DNA of 64,000 nucleotides, taken from the NCBI RefSeq assembly GCF_026130165.1, contig NZ_JAIHOM010000003.1, positions 24,347 through 88,346 of the forward strand, in the 5' to 3' direction. Positions 53,801-62,367 of the stretch are shown piece after piece. The position numbers and the translations under genes were made by a program. Positions within the stretch are counted from its first letter, which is position 1; every line of letters begins with the position of its first letter. Below the pieces are notes generated by a model. The model was given only the letters and a program-made list of their open reading frames with translations. It made no database searches and was not told where the DNA came from. The stretch is from Spirulina subsalsa FACHB-351. Lineage in GTDB: Bacteria > Cyanobacteriota > Cyanobacteriia > Cyanobacteriales > Spirulinaceae.

Positions 53801-56299
53801 TTGGGAGAGGTGGAGTTAGGCTATCAGTTTGGCCGTTTGGCTATGAGTTTATTAAATAAGCCTGAAAATCAACCGTTTAAGTCTTGTATTTTACTGCTAT
53901 TTGGGAACTTCATTCATCATCATAAAGAGTCGATTCAAAAAACTTTTACCGTCTTTAAGCAGGGAATGCTAGCGGGAATAGAAGTGGGCGATTTTGTCTA
54001 TTATGGTTATAACGTCACGGTGAACTTTTCCCATCATTTGTTTGCTGGAATCTCTCTTAATGACTGGCAAGAACAAATGGAGGGATATTGTACTTTTTTA
54101 GAGCAAATTAAACAATATTCTGGTTTAACTTATGTCAAGATGGAGCAGGAAGTTATCCAAAATTTGATCTCGTTTACTGCCACTCCAGAGGTGTTAGAAG
54201 GCAAGGCTTATGATGAGAAGGTGATGTTAGCAAAACATCATCAAGAACAGGAATTAACGCCCCTTGGTTTTCTCTATGTTTATAAGTTATTATTGGCTTA
54301 TTTATTCGGACGTTATGACCAAGCGTTAGCCGCGATTCAGACGGTACAACCCTATATTATTGCTGTGACGGGAATGTTCCAAACTCCGGTTTTTCATTTC
54401 TATGCAGGGTTGACTTCTTTACAACAGTATGCAGGGGCAAAAGAAGAGGAGCAACCAGTTATTTTAGAGCGAGTCCAGGAGCATCAACAAATTTTAGCGC
54501 GGTGGGCTAAGTTTGCTCCGATGAATCATCAGCATAAGGTGGATTTACTGGAGGCGGAAAAATGCCGGGTTTTGGGCAATAAAGCGGGGGCGATTGAGGG
54601 ATATGATCGGGCGATCGCACAAGCTCAAACTAATGGCTACCTTCACGAGGCCGCACTAGGGAACGAACTGGCGGCACAATTTTATCTAGATTGGGGGAAA
54701 GAGGCGATCGCCCAAACCTACCTTACCCAAGCCTACTATAGTTATGTTCACTGGGGAGCAACGGCTAAAGTGGAGCAGTTAGAGCAATGTTACCCCAGTT
54801 TGTTAGCCCCCATCTTACAAACCATTCAAAGTCCCCTCTCGGCCACAGAAACCGTCTTTAGTCCCACACCTTTCTCCCACTTACCTACCCTCGGAGAACA
54901 GACTTCCAGTTCCACCAGTATAGCTCAAACCCTTGATCTGACGACAGTTTTAAAGGCTTCTCAAACCCTCTCTCGTGAGATTAAATTAGAGCAACTCCTC
55001 AGTACCCTTCTCCAGACTGTACTAGAAAACGCGGGGGCCGATAAAGGGGTGTTATTAATGCCCCATGAGTCCAAATGGTATGTAGAAGCAGTCGCTCAAT
55101 TGGGAGAGTCGGCACAGGTGACACCTGTTCCCTTGACCCATAGTATATGTGTTCCCCACAGTTTAATCCATAGCATTAAACGCAGCCTACAGCCCACTGT
55201 GATTATGGATGCCACAGCGGACCCCAGTTTAAGCACCGATGCCTATATTCTCCAACAGCAACCCAAGAGTGTGTTATGTACTCCCATTTTGCATCAGGGG
55301 AAACTGGTGGCCATCTTGTACTTAGAGAATCGTCTCACCGTTGGGGTATTTACAGGCGATCGCGTGGAACTCCTGCGTTTCCTTTGTACCCAGGCCGCCA
55401 TTAGCTTAGAAAACGCTCGTCTCTATCAACAAGCGCAACAGGCCTTAAAAGACTTACAAGAGGCACAATTACAGATGGTGCAAAGTGAGAAAATGTCTGC
55501 ATTAGGGAATTTAGTCGCTGGGATTGCCCACGAAATCAATAATCCCGTCGGTTTTATCTTAGGGAATGTGAAAGAGGCGATCGCCAACTTTACCGACATT
55601 ACCGACTATTTGCGACTCTATCAAGAGAAATACCCAGATGATGAGGACATTTTAGCCCAAGGGCAAGAACTCGAAATCGACTATTTGCTCGAAGATTTCC
55701 CCAATTTGTTAGCCTCCATGGCGACTGGGTGCGATCGCATCCAAGAAATCAGCACCAGTTTACGCATTTTCTCCCGCGCTGATCATAAGCGTAAAATTTC
55801 CTTTAATCTCCATGATGGCATTAATAGTACCCTGCTCATCCTCAAACATCGCCTTAAAGCCAACGCCTCTCGCCCCGCCATTGAAATCATCCAAAACTAC
55901 GGTAAAATCCCCCCCATTCCCTGCTTTCCCGGGGAATTAAACCAAGTTTTCATGAACATCTTAGCCAATGCCATCGATGCCTTAGAAGAAAGTAGCCACA
56001 ACAAAACCTTTGCCGAAATTGTCGCCCATCCCAATCAAATTACCATTCAAACTTCCCTAGTAGACCACAGCGTAAAGATTTCCATTGCCGATAATGGTCA
56101 AGGCATTGAAGAAAGCGTAAAACCCCACATTTTTGACCATTTATTCACCACCAAAGCCGTCGGCAAAGGAACCGGTCTAGGTTTAGCCATTGCCCGTCAA
56201 ATTGTAGTCGAGAAACATCAAGGAGAGATTACCGTTAACTCTCAACCGGGTCAAGGAACAGAGTTTATAATTACCTTACCCTTAGACCGTCATCAATAA
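50891..56299 (+). CDS. Trifunctional Ser/Thr kinase - AAA ATPase - GAF - histidine kinase
   Basis: 1802 aa from the ATG at 50891 (MANLAKISSVKPPTLKGYTI). Order of parts: a Ser/Thr kinase domain (about 10-275) with VVIKVLRREYP, HKDIKPANLL and LIDFSIASL (DFS in place of DFG, HKD in place of HRD); an AAA_16-type ATPase (about 310-560) with Walker A GFSGIGKT and Walker B LVLFLDDLQWAD; a long alpha-helical TPR-like region (about 700-1330); a GAF domain (about 1370-1510, ILENAGADKGVLLM-type); a coiled coil; and a histidine kinase core with H-box EKMSALGNLVAGIAHEINNP, DNGQGIEESV, and KAVGKGTGLGLAIA. Such architectures are known from cyanobacteria and resemble PknK-type regulators. It converges with a second histidine kinase at 2-bp spacing. 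Confidence 0.9.
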   Translation: MANLAKISSVKPPTLKGYTILELLYLGSRTAVYRGVEDESQTPVVIKVLRREYPSFGELVQLRNQYAIAKNLPIAGIVKPLCLESLGNGYAFVMEDVGGVALGDYCQQKRLVVSEVLEIAIQVAGILHDLHQHRIIHKDIKPANLLIHPESKQVKLIDFSIASLLPKETQEIQSPNILEGTLAYIAPEQTGRMNRGIDYRTDFYGLGVTLYELLTGRLPFTATDPLELIHYHIAQMPTPMEELNPAVPLMVSAIAAKLMAKNAEDRYQSALGVQYDLEQCLTQWQASGEIREFPLGTRDLSDRFLIPEKLYGRQAEVKTLLEAFDRVAQGAVELMLVAGFSGIGKTAVINEVHKPIVRQRGYFIKGKFDQFNRNIPLSAFIQALQDLMGQLLSESDTQLEQWKAKILAALGDNGQVLIEVLPELEQVIGSQPEVTELSGTAAQNRFSLLFQKFISVFTTPEHPLVLFLDDLQWADPASLQLIKLLMNEQGYLLLLGAYRDNEVFPSHPFIVTVEELKKAEKIIHTLTLAPLKLKDVNDLVSDALHCSPDLAEPLTQLINQKTQGNPFFATQFLKALHDDQYIFFNYDQRYWQCDLEQVHTLSLSNNVVQFMALQLQKLPETSQELLKLAACIGNQFDLNTLAIVSEKTPHEVALALWQVLREGYIIPTSRVYKFFQSEQEQQIVSQEQVNPTYRFLHDRVQQAAYSLIPHDQKQVTHLKIGKLLQENLTEIERDEKLFDIVGHLNLGQVLIKDPAEREKLVQLNLKAAEKARTSTAYSAALEFVQMGLNLLAEQSWKTHYNLTLELHILGAEVAYLNGDLIQMETRIEAVLNSAQNILDRVKVYEIKINALTAQTRMLDAVEVGRNALAQLGIDLPTEPDETKIKQALHKLSARLEGQKIANLANLTAMTNPQMSAGMELLGMLFAPIFQGATHLMPLLTCEMVSLSLEFGNAPASIIGYVAHGMVLCAFLGEVELGYQFGRLAMSLLNKPENQPFKSCILLLFGNFIHHHKESIQKTFTVFKQGMLAGIEVGDFVYYGYNVTVNFSHHLFAGISLNDWQEQMEGYCTFLEQIKQYSGLTYVKMEQEVIQNLISFTATPEVLEGKAYDEKVMLAKHHQEQELTPLGFLYVYKLLLAYLFGRYDQALAAIQTVQPYIIAVTGMFQTPVFHFYAGLTSLQQYAGAKEEEQPVILERVQEHQQILARWAKFAPMNHQHKVDLLEAEKCRVLGNKAGAIEGYDRAIAQAQTNGYLHEAALGNELAAQFYLDWGKEAIAQTYLTQAYYSYVHWGATAKVEQLEQCYPSLLAPILQTIQSPLSATETVFSPTPFSHLPTLGEQTSSSTSIAQTLDLTTVLKASQTLSREIKLEQLLSTLLQTVLENAGADKGVLLMPHESKWYVEAVAQLGESAQVTPVPLTHSICVPHSLIHSIKRSLQPTVIMDATADPSLSTDAYILQQQPKSVLCTPILHQGKLVAILYLENRLTVGVFTGDRVELLRFLCTQAAISLENARLYQQAQQALKDLQEAQLQMVQSEKMSALGNLVAGIAHEINNPVGFILGNVKEAIANFTDITDYLRLYQEKYPDDEDILAQGQELEIDYLLEDFPNLLASMATGCDRIQEISTSLRIFSRADHKRKISFNLHDGINSTLLILKHRLKANASRPAIEIIQNYGKIPPIPCFPGELNQVFMNILANAIDALEESSHNKTFAEIVAHPNQITIQTSLVDHSVKISIADNGQGIEESVKPHIFDHLFTTKAVGKGTGLGLAIARQIVVEKHQGEITVNSQPGQGTEFIITLPLDRHQ

Positions 56300-56301
56300 T
56301 A

Positions 56302-58581
56302 TCATAAAGGTAACTCAATCACAAAACAACTTCCTTGCCCATAAACTGAAGAACAAGTAAGAGAACCCCCATGATTTTGGGTCACAATTTGATAGCTTGT
56401 AGCCAGTCCCATCCCCGTTCCTTTTCCGACAGGTTTAGTCGTGAAAAACGGGTTAAAGATTTGGGCTTGTACCTCTGGAATCATCCCCACTCCATTATCT
56501 TCAATAGTAATCACAACCTGATTATTGTCCCCCACTGTTGTCGTAATCGTCAATTGACCTTGATAGGATTCCTGCCCTCCCTCCAAATCTCTCATATTGT
56601 CCCGTTCAATAATAGCATCAATTCCATTGATTAACAAATCCATAAACACTTGATTTAATAACCCCCCATAGCACTCCACAAGGGGTAAATCTCCATAATG
56701 TTTAATCACTTCAATAGTACAATTTCCTGCCCTACCACTAATTTTATTTTCCAAAATAACCAGCGTGCTATCAATATTGTCATGGAGATCAATGGGTTTC
56801 AATTCAGCCTCATCCAGCTTAGAAAACGTGCGTAAAGAACGAATAATATCCCGAATACGAGCCGCCCCAGTTTTCATAGAATCTAACACTTTAGGCAAAT
56901 CCGCTAAAATAAAATCCAGATCAATCGATTCTATTTGATCTATAATAACTGGCTTTGGCTGAGGATAATTTTGTTGATAAAGAGCAATCAAGTCCAGCAG
57001 ATTTTCAATATACTCTGTCATGTGATTAATGTTGCCATAAATAAAGCTCACAGGGTTATTGATTTCATGGGCAATCCCAGCCACTAACTGCCCCAAACTT
57101 GACATCTTCTCCCCTTGGATTAATTGAGTTTGTGCCTGCTGAAGTTCTTGATAAGCTTGCTCTAATTGAACCGTTTTGCCTTGAGATTCCTGATATAATT
57201 GGGCTTGATAAATAGCAATGGCAACCTGATCTCCAATTCGTTGCAGTAACTCAATCTCATCCTCTTGCCACGGTTTATCTGTGCCGACTCTGCCCAACTC
57301 AAAGCCGCCAATTTGTCCCCCAGCCGTGTGAATAGGCAGGATTAAATAAAAATCAACCCCCACCTCCTCGCAAAATTCAGTTAAACCAATTTCCGTGGAA
57401 TCATGGCGATTAAATTGGTGAATTTTTTCTTCAAAAATATGATTAGCGACTAATGGGAAGTCCTCCATTTTATAACAGCCTAGCCAACTGGGTAAATCGA
57501 CCCTTTTTTGCTCTTGAACCAACTCCCATGAGGGGGGGACAGCTTCAGGACGAAACCAGCCAAAGGCACAAACATCTACATTTAATTCTGTGACTATTGC
57601 ATTGACAGCATTTTGTAAAATAGTTTCTAAGTCCAGAGAATTCCTAATTTCTGTACTGATTTTATTCAGTAGGTTACTCCGATTAACTAACGCTTCTAAA
57701 GCTTGCTCTGTAGCTAGCCGTTCCGTAATATCTCGTGCGGCCGCATAGGTGAATTCTCCCGAGGGAGCAGATGACCATTCAATTGCCCGATATTCTCCAT
57801 TTTTTGCCCGATAACGGTTGACAAAATGGAGAACTGTATGATCTGCGTCCAAATCAGCCATTGCGGCTAATGTAGCGTCTATATCATCGGGATGGACTAA
57901 TTCTAAAAATGGCTTGCCTTCTAGTTCAGAGAGAGCATAACCTAATATGTTTTCCCACGCTCGATTCAGACGACGAAAACGCCCTTGATTATCAGCAATG
58001 CACAGTAAATCTAAACTGATATTAAAAAACTGTTCTAGGTCTAATTCTGCTCTTATTTCCTGATCTGAAATAGAAGATTGTAGAGGATGTTCTTGAACCG
58101 TCATCGCCTGCATTTCGGCTTCATTAAAAACCCGCGCCGTGATATCTCGTAAAATGGACAAATGAAGATGGGGTAAAAAATTAGCTGTGGCGCGATATTC
58201 TATGGTGCGAATTTCCCCATCTTCACGAATTAAGAAAAACTCCCCTTGGGCTTCTCCTTGATTCAGAAATTGTTGCCAAACTTGCTCAAAATTAAAGTCT
58301 GGGGTGGTAAAGTCACTGATGGAACGTCCTACTAAGGCAGAGGGAGCTATGCCAAACAATTGACAAGCGGCAGGATTGGCGGCTCGATATTGCCCTTGAT
58401 CATCAGCAATCAGGATAGCATCAAAGGCTTGGGTAAAGAGAGTTTTGAGGGCAGGATGATCAACATCGAGGGGGAGAAAATCCACTGCTGACACCTCTGT
58501 GGAGACAGATTCAGGATTAAGTGCTAAGTTGCGATCGCGGCACTGGGGGAATTGCGTCCAGAGTTGGGGGGGAAAGAGCAT
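56302..58581 (-). CDS. PAS-PAS-GAF sensor histidine kinase
   Basis: 759 aa, apparently cytoplasmic. The N-terminus has two PAS domains (FDAILIADDQGQYRAANPAA near 55; LDLLCIADNQGRFRRLNRAW near 190, followed by a PAC-like block). Next comes a GAF-like domain (about 320-465), a coiled coil (QAYQELQQAQTQLIQGEKMS), and the kinase core with H-box VAGIAHEINNPVSF, FMDLLINGIDAI (N), DNGVGM (G1) and KPVGKGTGMGLATS (G2). The kinase core resembles that of the giant protein converging from the other side (shared AHEINNP and VGKGTG), suggesting duplication. No response regulator is adjacent. Confidence 0.9.
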   Translation of the reverse strand: MLFPPQLWTQFPQCRDRNLALNPESVSTEVSAVDFLPLDVDHPALKTLFTQAFDAILIADDQGQYRAANPAACQLFGIAPSALVGRSISDFTTPDFNFEQVWQQFLNQGEAQGEFFLIREDGEIRTIEYRATANFLPHLHLSILRDITARVFNEAEMQAMTVQEHPLQSSISDQEIRAELDLEQFFNISLDLLCIADNQGRFRRLNRAWENILGYALSELEGKPFLELVHPDDIDATLAAMADLDADHTVLHFVNRYRAKNGEYRAIEWSSAPSGEFTYAAARDITERLATEQALEALVNRSNLLNKISTEIRNSLDLETILQNAVNAIVTELNVDVCAFGWFRPEAVPPSWELVQEQKRVDLPSWLGCYKMEDFPLVANHIFEEKIHQFNRHDSTEIGLTEFCEEVGVDFYLILPIHTAGGQIGGFELGRVGTDKPWQEDEIELLQRIGDQVAIAIYQAQLYQESQGKTVQLEQAYQELQQAQTQLIQGEKMSSLGQLVAGIAHEINNPVSFIYGNINHMTEYIENLLDLIALYQQNYPQPKPVIIDQIESIDLDFILADLPKVLDSMKTGAARIRDIIRSLRTFSKLDEAELKPIDLHDNIDSTLVILENKISGRAGNCTIEVIKHYGDLPLVECYGGLLNQVFMDLLINGIDAIIERDNMRDLEGGQESYQGQLTITTTVGDNNQVVITIEDNGVGMIPEVQAQIFNPFFTTKPVGKGTGMGLATSYQIVTQNHGGSLTCSSVYGQGSCFVIELPL

Positions 58582-58864
58582 AGGATCGCGATCTCCAATG
58601 GGTCGATGAGTATTAAATCATCCTAGCGAAAATTGCCCACCTTTGTGCATTGATGAGCCGAGCAATCACCTTGATTTCAAACAGATATTACAGTCCCAGA
58701 AATTCGGGAAGTCTGATCAGAACAGTTCAGAGGGGGCTGGGATAGAAACCATTAAAGTGTAACGCTTATTGGCAGTTCAGCTAAAAATTTCCCAAATTTT
58801 CCCCTAACTATCGATTGAGACTTGATAATGAAGAGATGAATCATTGATTAAAGAGGGTGTTAAC

Positions 58865-59971
58865 GTGACCTATCGTATTTTGAGCCTAGATGGGGGCGGG
58901 ATTCGAGGCGTTTTATCTGCTCAATTGTTGGTACAAGTCGAGAAAATTGTCCAACGAGAGAAAGGGCAAAAACTTCATGAGTATTTTGATTTAATCACTG
59001 GAACATCTAGTGGTTCTATTGTCGCCACCGGAATCGCCGTCGGCAAGACAGCGCGGCAAGTGGTGGATCTGTTCCGCAACGATGGCAAGCGGATTTTTCC
59101 CTACTCCGGGGCAATGGGTTACTTATCTCCTCAACGGTTTAGTTTAATCTGGGAACATGGGATATCTGCGCCGAAATTTTCCCATTCGGGCTTTACAGCT
59201 GTGTTACAAGAAGCCTTTGAGGAAAAAACTCTCATGGAGCAGGGAGAAAAGCCTAAACTACTGGTGACATCCTACGATACGATGGCCCGTCAACCCATTG
59301 TGTTCAAAAGTTGGCGCAAGGATGAATGGTATTCTGAAATTCCCCTGTGGAAAGCTTGCCTCTGTTCCAGTTCCGCGCCTACCCTCTTCCCGGCCTATTA
59401 TTTAGACTATGGGGGGCGGAAGTGTTCCGCCATTGATGGGGGAGTTGGGGCGACGAATCCCACCACTTGCGCGATCGCCGAAGCCCTCCGTTTTGGCGTT
59501 CCCGTAGCCGATTTGCGCGTCCTCTCCGTCGGTGCAGGCCGTGCCAGCCAAGGCTTTAGCTACACAGAAACCCGCAGTTGGGGCCTATTGCAATGGGCCG
59601 GGCATATGTTAGATTTACTACTCAACGCCCCCCTAGATGTCAATGAATACATCGCCCGGCAAATTATTGCCAGTATCCCCGATAGTCAGTCCCACTATCT
59701 CCGCCTACAGCCCCTCCTGTCCACCAGTGAATTCCTCAGACTCCTAGACTTTGACCCCATTTATAAAAACCTCATACAGGAGAAACTCAAAGATCACCCC
59801 CTGAAAATTACCGACAGCATTGATGATGCCAGCGAGATCAATCAATCCCTGCTCACCGTCCTAGCCGATTGTTATGTCAAATATGGTACATTGGCCGTGC
59901 GAGACGAAGATAAAGATATCCTCTCCGCCTCGGTCAAGGAACGGATTGATCAATTTGTACAATCCAGTTAA
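58865..59971 (+). CDS. Patatin-like phospholipase
   Basis: 368 aa from the GTG at 58865 (read MTYRILSLDGGGIRG), which has GAGGG 8 nt upstream; the frame extends upstream to a TTG at 58844. Patatin signature: oxyanion hole DGGGIRG (9-15), nucleophile S48 in GTSSG, and catalytic D191 in DGGVGATNP. Proteins of this family cleave acyl esters of lipids. It resembles both general lipases and the CapV-type effectors of CBASS anti-phage systems, but no cyclase or other CBASS gene is near. A methyltransferase gene of the DNA phosphorothioation-associated type starts 17 bp after its stop. Confidence 0.88.
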   Translation: MTYRILSLDGGGIRGVLSAQLLVQVEKIVQREKGQKLHEYFDLITGTSSGSIVATGIAVGKTARQVVDLFRNDGKRIFPYSGAMGYLSPQRFSLIWEHGISAPKFSHSGFTAVLQEAFEEKTLMEQGEKPKLLVTSYDTMARQPIVFKSWRKDEWYSEIPLWKACLCSSSAPTLFPAYYLDYGGRKCSAIDGGVGATNPTTCAIAEALRFGVPVADLRVLSVGAGRASQGFSYTETRSWGLLQWAGHMLDLLLNAPLDVNEYIARQIIASIPDSQSHYLRLQPLLSTSEFLRLLDFDPIYKNLIQEKLKDHPLKITDSIDDASEINQSLLTVLADCYVKYGTLAVRDEDKDILSASVKERIDQFVQSS

Positions 59972-59988
59972 AACGCTCTTAAACTGCC

Positions 59989-62058
59989 ATGCAGCCCGAC
60001 TCTGAGCCATTTCGCCAACTGGTCCAAAAGTGCCAAGAGAGTCCCATTGGGAAACACCTTCCGGGGGCGCTCTATATCCATCAGAGCGCCCTATCCGCCC
60101 TTGACCCCCAATTGCAAGTTTATGAGCAAAAAGCCCGCACCCTTGCCCCCCAAAGCCACCAAGCCACCCTAATTAAATTTAACTACGACCGCCCCACCCT
60201 CTCCTACTTGTTTTATCCCGACTTTGACCAAGACCCCCACCCCGCCCTACAAGGCAGCATTCAGGTCAATCTCACCGAGGAAACCGTGCAGTATCGGGAC
60301 TATAGCACCTCAGAGAACCCCCCCATCCTCCACCGCAAGGAAACCTTTGTCACCCCCGAATATCCCCACTATGCAGTTTTTCTAGAGTTGACCCGACGAG
60401 AGGAAAACCTCGGCCTACTCGATGACCCGCGCTTGATTGGTACCCAACGGGAATGGAATAAACGCCTCGAAACCTATGGCGTGACCCTTGAAGGTCATGC
60501 CCTGCTACGCCATACCAATCGTCTCCCCATTGGCCAATTTCCGCGCATCCAACGCCATAAAGCGGCAATGGTGAGGAAAACCCTCTCCCGCCCCGTGCGA
60601 GCCGCCTTAGAGGCCGAATTATTCAGCCCAGAGACAACATTTTTTGACTATGGTTGTGGCTACGGCAGTGATTTAGAATTTATCGCCCAAAAAGGCTACA
60701 TCAGTTCCGGCTGGGATCCCTACTATCGCCCCGATACCCCCCGCACCCCGGCGGATATTGTCAACTTGGGCTATGTGATTAATGTCATTGAAGATCCCCC
60801 AGAACGACGGGAAGCCCTGATCAAGGCTTGGGAATTGACCCAACAGGTGTTAATTGTCGCCGCTCAGGTCTTGATTCGGGATAACTTAGACGGACAACTG
60901 GCCTATGGGGATGGGATTATTACCCGCCGCAATACCTTCCAAAAATATTATGAACAAGAGGAACTCAAAGCCTATATTGACCAAGTTTTAGGAGTGGATG
61001 CCATTCCCGTGGCCTTGGGGATTTATTTTGTCTTTCGCCAAGAAGAACAGGCGGAAATTTTCCGGGCTGCCCGTTTTCGCTCCCGGGCCACCACTCCTCG
61101 GGTACGTCTTCAGGTGAAGAAATTTGAGGACTATGAAACCTTGCTCACTCCCTTAATGGCTTTTATTACTCAACGGGGGCGCTTACCCGTTAAAGGGGAA
61201 TTAGCCCAAGAAGAGGAGATATTAGCCGAGTTTGGCAACTTCCGCCGGGCCTTCAGTTTGGTGCTTCAGGCAACAGATGAGGCCGAATGGGAAGCGATCG
61301 CCGAAAAACGCCGCCAAGACCTCAAACTCTATCTCGCCCTCACCCACTTCGGCAAGCGCCCCAAAGCCCAAGAGTTCTCCCCCACCGTCAAAGAAGACTT
61401 TAAAGCCCTCTTCGGTAGTTATAAACAGGCCTGTTTATTAGCCGACATGATGCTCTTTAGTGTCGGCGACTTAGAAAACCTCGCCGACCTTTGCCAACAA
61501 AGTCCCATCGGCAAAAAACGCCGTCAAGCCTTTTGGATTCACATTAGCGCGTTGGAAACCTTAGATCCCCTCCTGCGACTCTATGAAGGTTGTGCCAGTC
61601 GCACCATCGGCCGCTTAGAATCCGCCACCGTGATTAAATTTCACCTCAATCAGCCCAAAATTTCCTATCTCGACTATCCCCATTTTGATCAAGATCCCCA
61701 CCCCGCCCTCCATGCCACAATGCAGATTGATCTGCGGGATCTCCATGTGTCTTACTGGGAAGCCGATCCCGAAAATCCGCCCCTTTTACACCGTAAGGAA
61801 CAACTCCTCACCCCCGATTATCCCCATTACGCCAAATTTGCCCGTTTAAGCCAACAGGAAGAAGATCGAGGCCTATTTGATCAGCCCCAAGCGATTCGCA
61901 CCCGTCAGGATTGGTTAAAATATATGGCTCAACAGGGTGTGAGGTTGAAAAATCATTGCATCACTTGGCGGGAGGATGTCGATCCCTATCGTTTGAAAGT
62001 GTTACGGGCGGCCTTGCGTCGTCGTCAAAAACAACGACGGAAGCGGGAGCTTTCCTGA
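59989..62058 (+). CDS. DNA phosphorothioation-associated-type putative methyltransferase with duplicated flanking domains
   Basis: 689 aa. The central SAM-dependent methyltransferase core carries the SAM-binding motif FFDYGCGYGSD at about 218-228 and DIVNLGYVINVIEDP near 256. It matches the family named DNA phosphorothioation-associated putative methyltransferase. The N-terminal (~10-172) and C-terminal (~496-662) segments are homologous to each other: CQESPIGK / CQQSPIGK, YPDFDQDPHPAL / YPHFDQDPHPAL, and TPEYPHYA / TPDYPHYA, roughly 45% identical by eye. No dnd or ssp gene is in the window. The extreme C-terminus is basic (RRRQKQRRKR). It follows the patatin-like gene by 17 bp. Confidence 0.8.
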   Translation: MQPDSEPFRQLVQKCQESPIGKHLPGALYIHQSALSALDPQLQVYEQKARTLAPQSHQATLIKFNYDRPTLSYLFYPDFDQDPHPALQGSIQVNLTEETVQYRDYSTSENPPILHRKETFVTPEYPHYAVFLELTRREENLGLLDDPRLIGTQREWNKRLETYGVTLEGHALLRHTNRLPIGQFPRIQRHKAAMVRKTLSRPVRAALEAELFSPETTFFDYGCGYGSDLEFIAQKGYISSGWDPYYRPDTPRTPADIVNLGYVINVIEDPPERREALIKAWELTQQVLIVAAQVLIRDNLDGQLAYGDGIITRRNTFQKYYEQEELKAYIDQVLGVDAIPVALGIYFVFRQEEQAEIFRAARFRSRATTPRVRLQVKKFEDYETLLTPLMAFITQRGRLPVKGELAQEEEILAEFGNFRRAFSLVLQATDEAEWEAIAEKRRQDLKLYLALTHFGKRPKAQEFSPTVKEDFKALFGSYKQACLLADMMLFSVGDLENLADLCQQSPIGKKRRQAFWIHISALETLDPLLRLYEGCASRTIGRLESATVIKFHLNQPKISYLDYPHFDQDPHPALHATMQIDLRDLHVSYWEADPENPPLLHRKEQLLTPDYPHYAKFARLSQQEEDRGLFDQPQAIRTRQDWLKYMAQQGVRLKNHCITWREDVDPYRLKVLRAALRRRQKQRRKRELS

Positions 62059-62095
62059 GACAAAAGAACCCTGTACAATTTTCCATTATCCATGG

Positions 62096-62212
62096 TTATT
62101 TCTTTACCGCCATGAGGCGATCGCGAAAATAGGGACTCAGTTCCGCAAGTGTTCTCAAATCTACTATTCTTCCTTGCAACAAACCCGATAACACCTCCTC
62201 TATCTCAGCCAT
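62096..62212 (-). CDS. Possible 38-aa small ORF
   Basis: Starts with ATG at 62210-62212 and reads MAEIEEVLSGLLQGRIVDLR, then TLAELSPYFRDRLMAVKK. The composition is protein-like and helical, but the upstream sequence is a GC-rich hairpin with no ribosome-binding site. It may be a remnant of a larger gene or chance. Confidence 0.25.
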   Translation of the reverse strand: MAEIEEVLSGLLQGRIVDLRTLAELSPYFRDRLMAVKK

Positions 62213-62215
62213 TGA

Positions 62216-62260
62216 GGGAGGTGGGGTGTGGCTGGGCGATCGCACCCCACCCCACCTCCC
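62216..62260. terminator. Long GC-rich hairpin between genes
   Basis: GGGAGGTGGGGTGTGG (62216-62231) pairs with CCCCACCCCACCTCCC (62245-62260) with a single mismatch; no T run follows on either strand. It might protect mRNA ends or stop transcription. Confidence 0.4.
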
Positions 62261-62367
62261 CTAAAAGTTAAGCCCATCCGGGAACAGATTACGCTTAACC
62301 CCCCGTCTACAAGCTACAATCACACAGAACCTGTGATTGTTGAACCCTTGTCCATCTAAACCCAGTC

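Larger units (their letters stand above)
62059..62367. other. 309-bp intergenic region with a strong hairpin
   Basis: Contains a 16-bp stem with one mismatch at 62216-62260 (GGGAGGTGGGGTG and its complement) around a HIP1 site, and a reverse-strand 38-codon frame at 62096-62212. Otherwise no gene. Confidence 0.5.

Noticed and set aside
58844..58864. TTG start of the patatin gene
   Set aside because: The GTG at 58865 has a better-spaced ribosome-binding site and matches the family N-terminus.
58865..59971. CBASS system at the patatin gene
   Set aside because: No cyclic-nucleotide synthase or ancillary CBASS gene is in the neighbourhood, so the lipase alone does not support that call.
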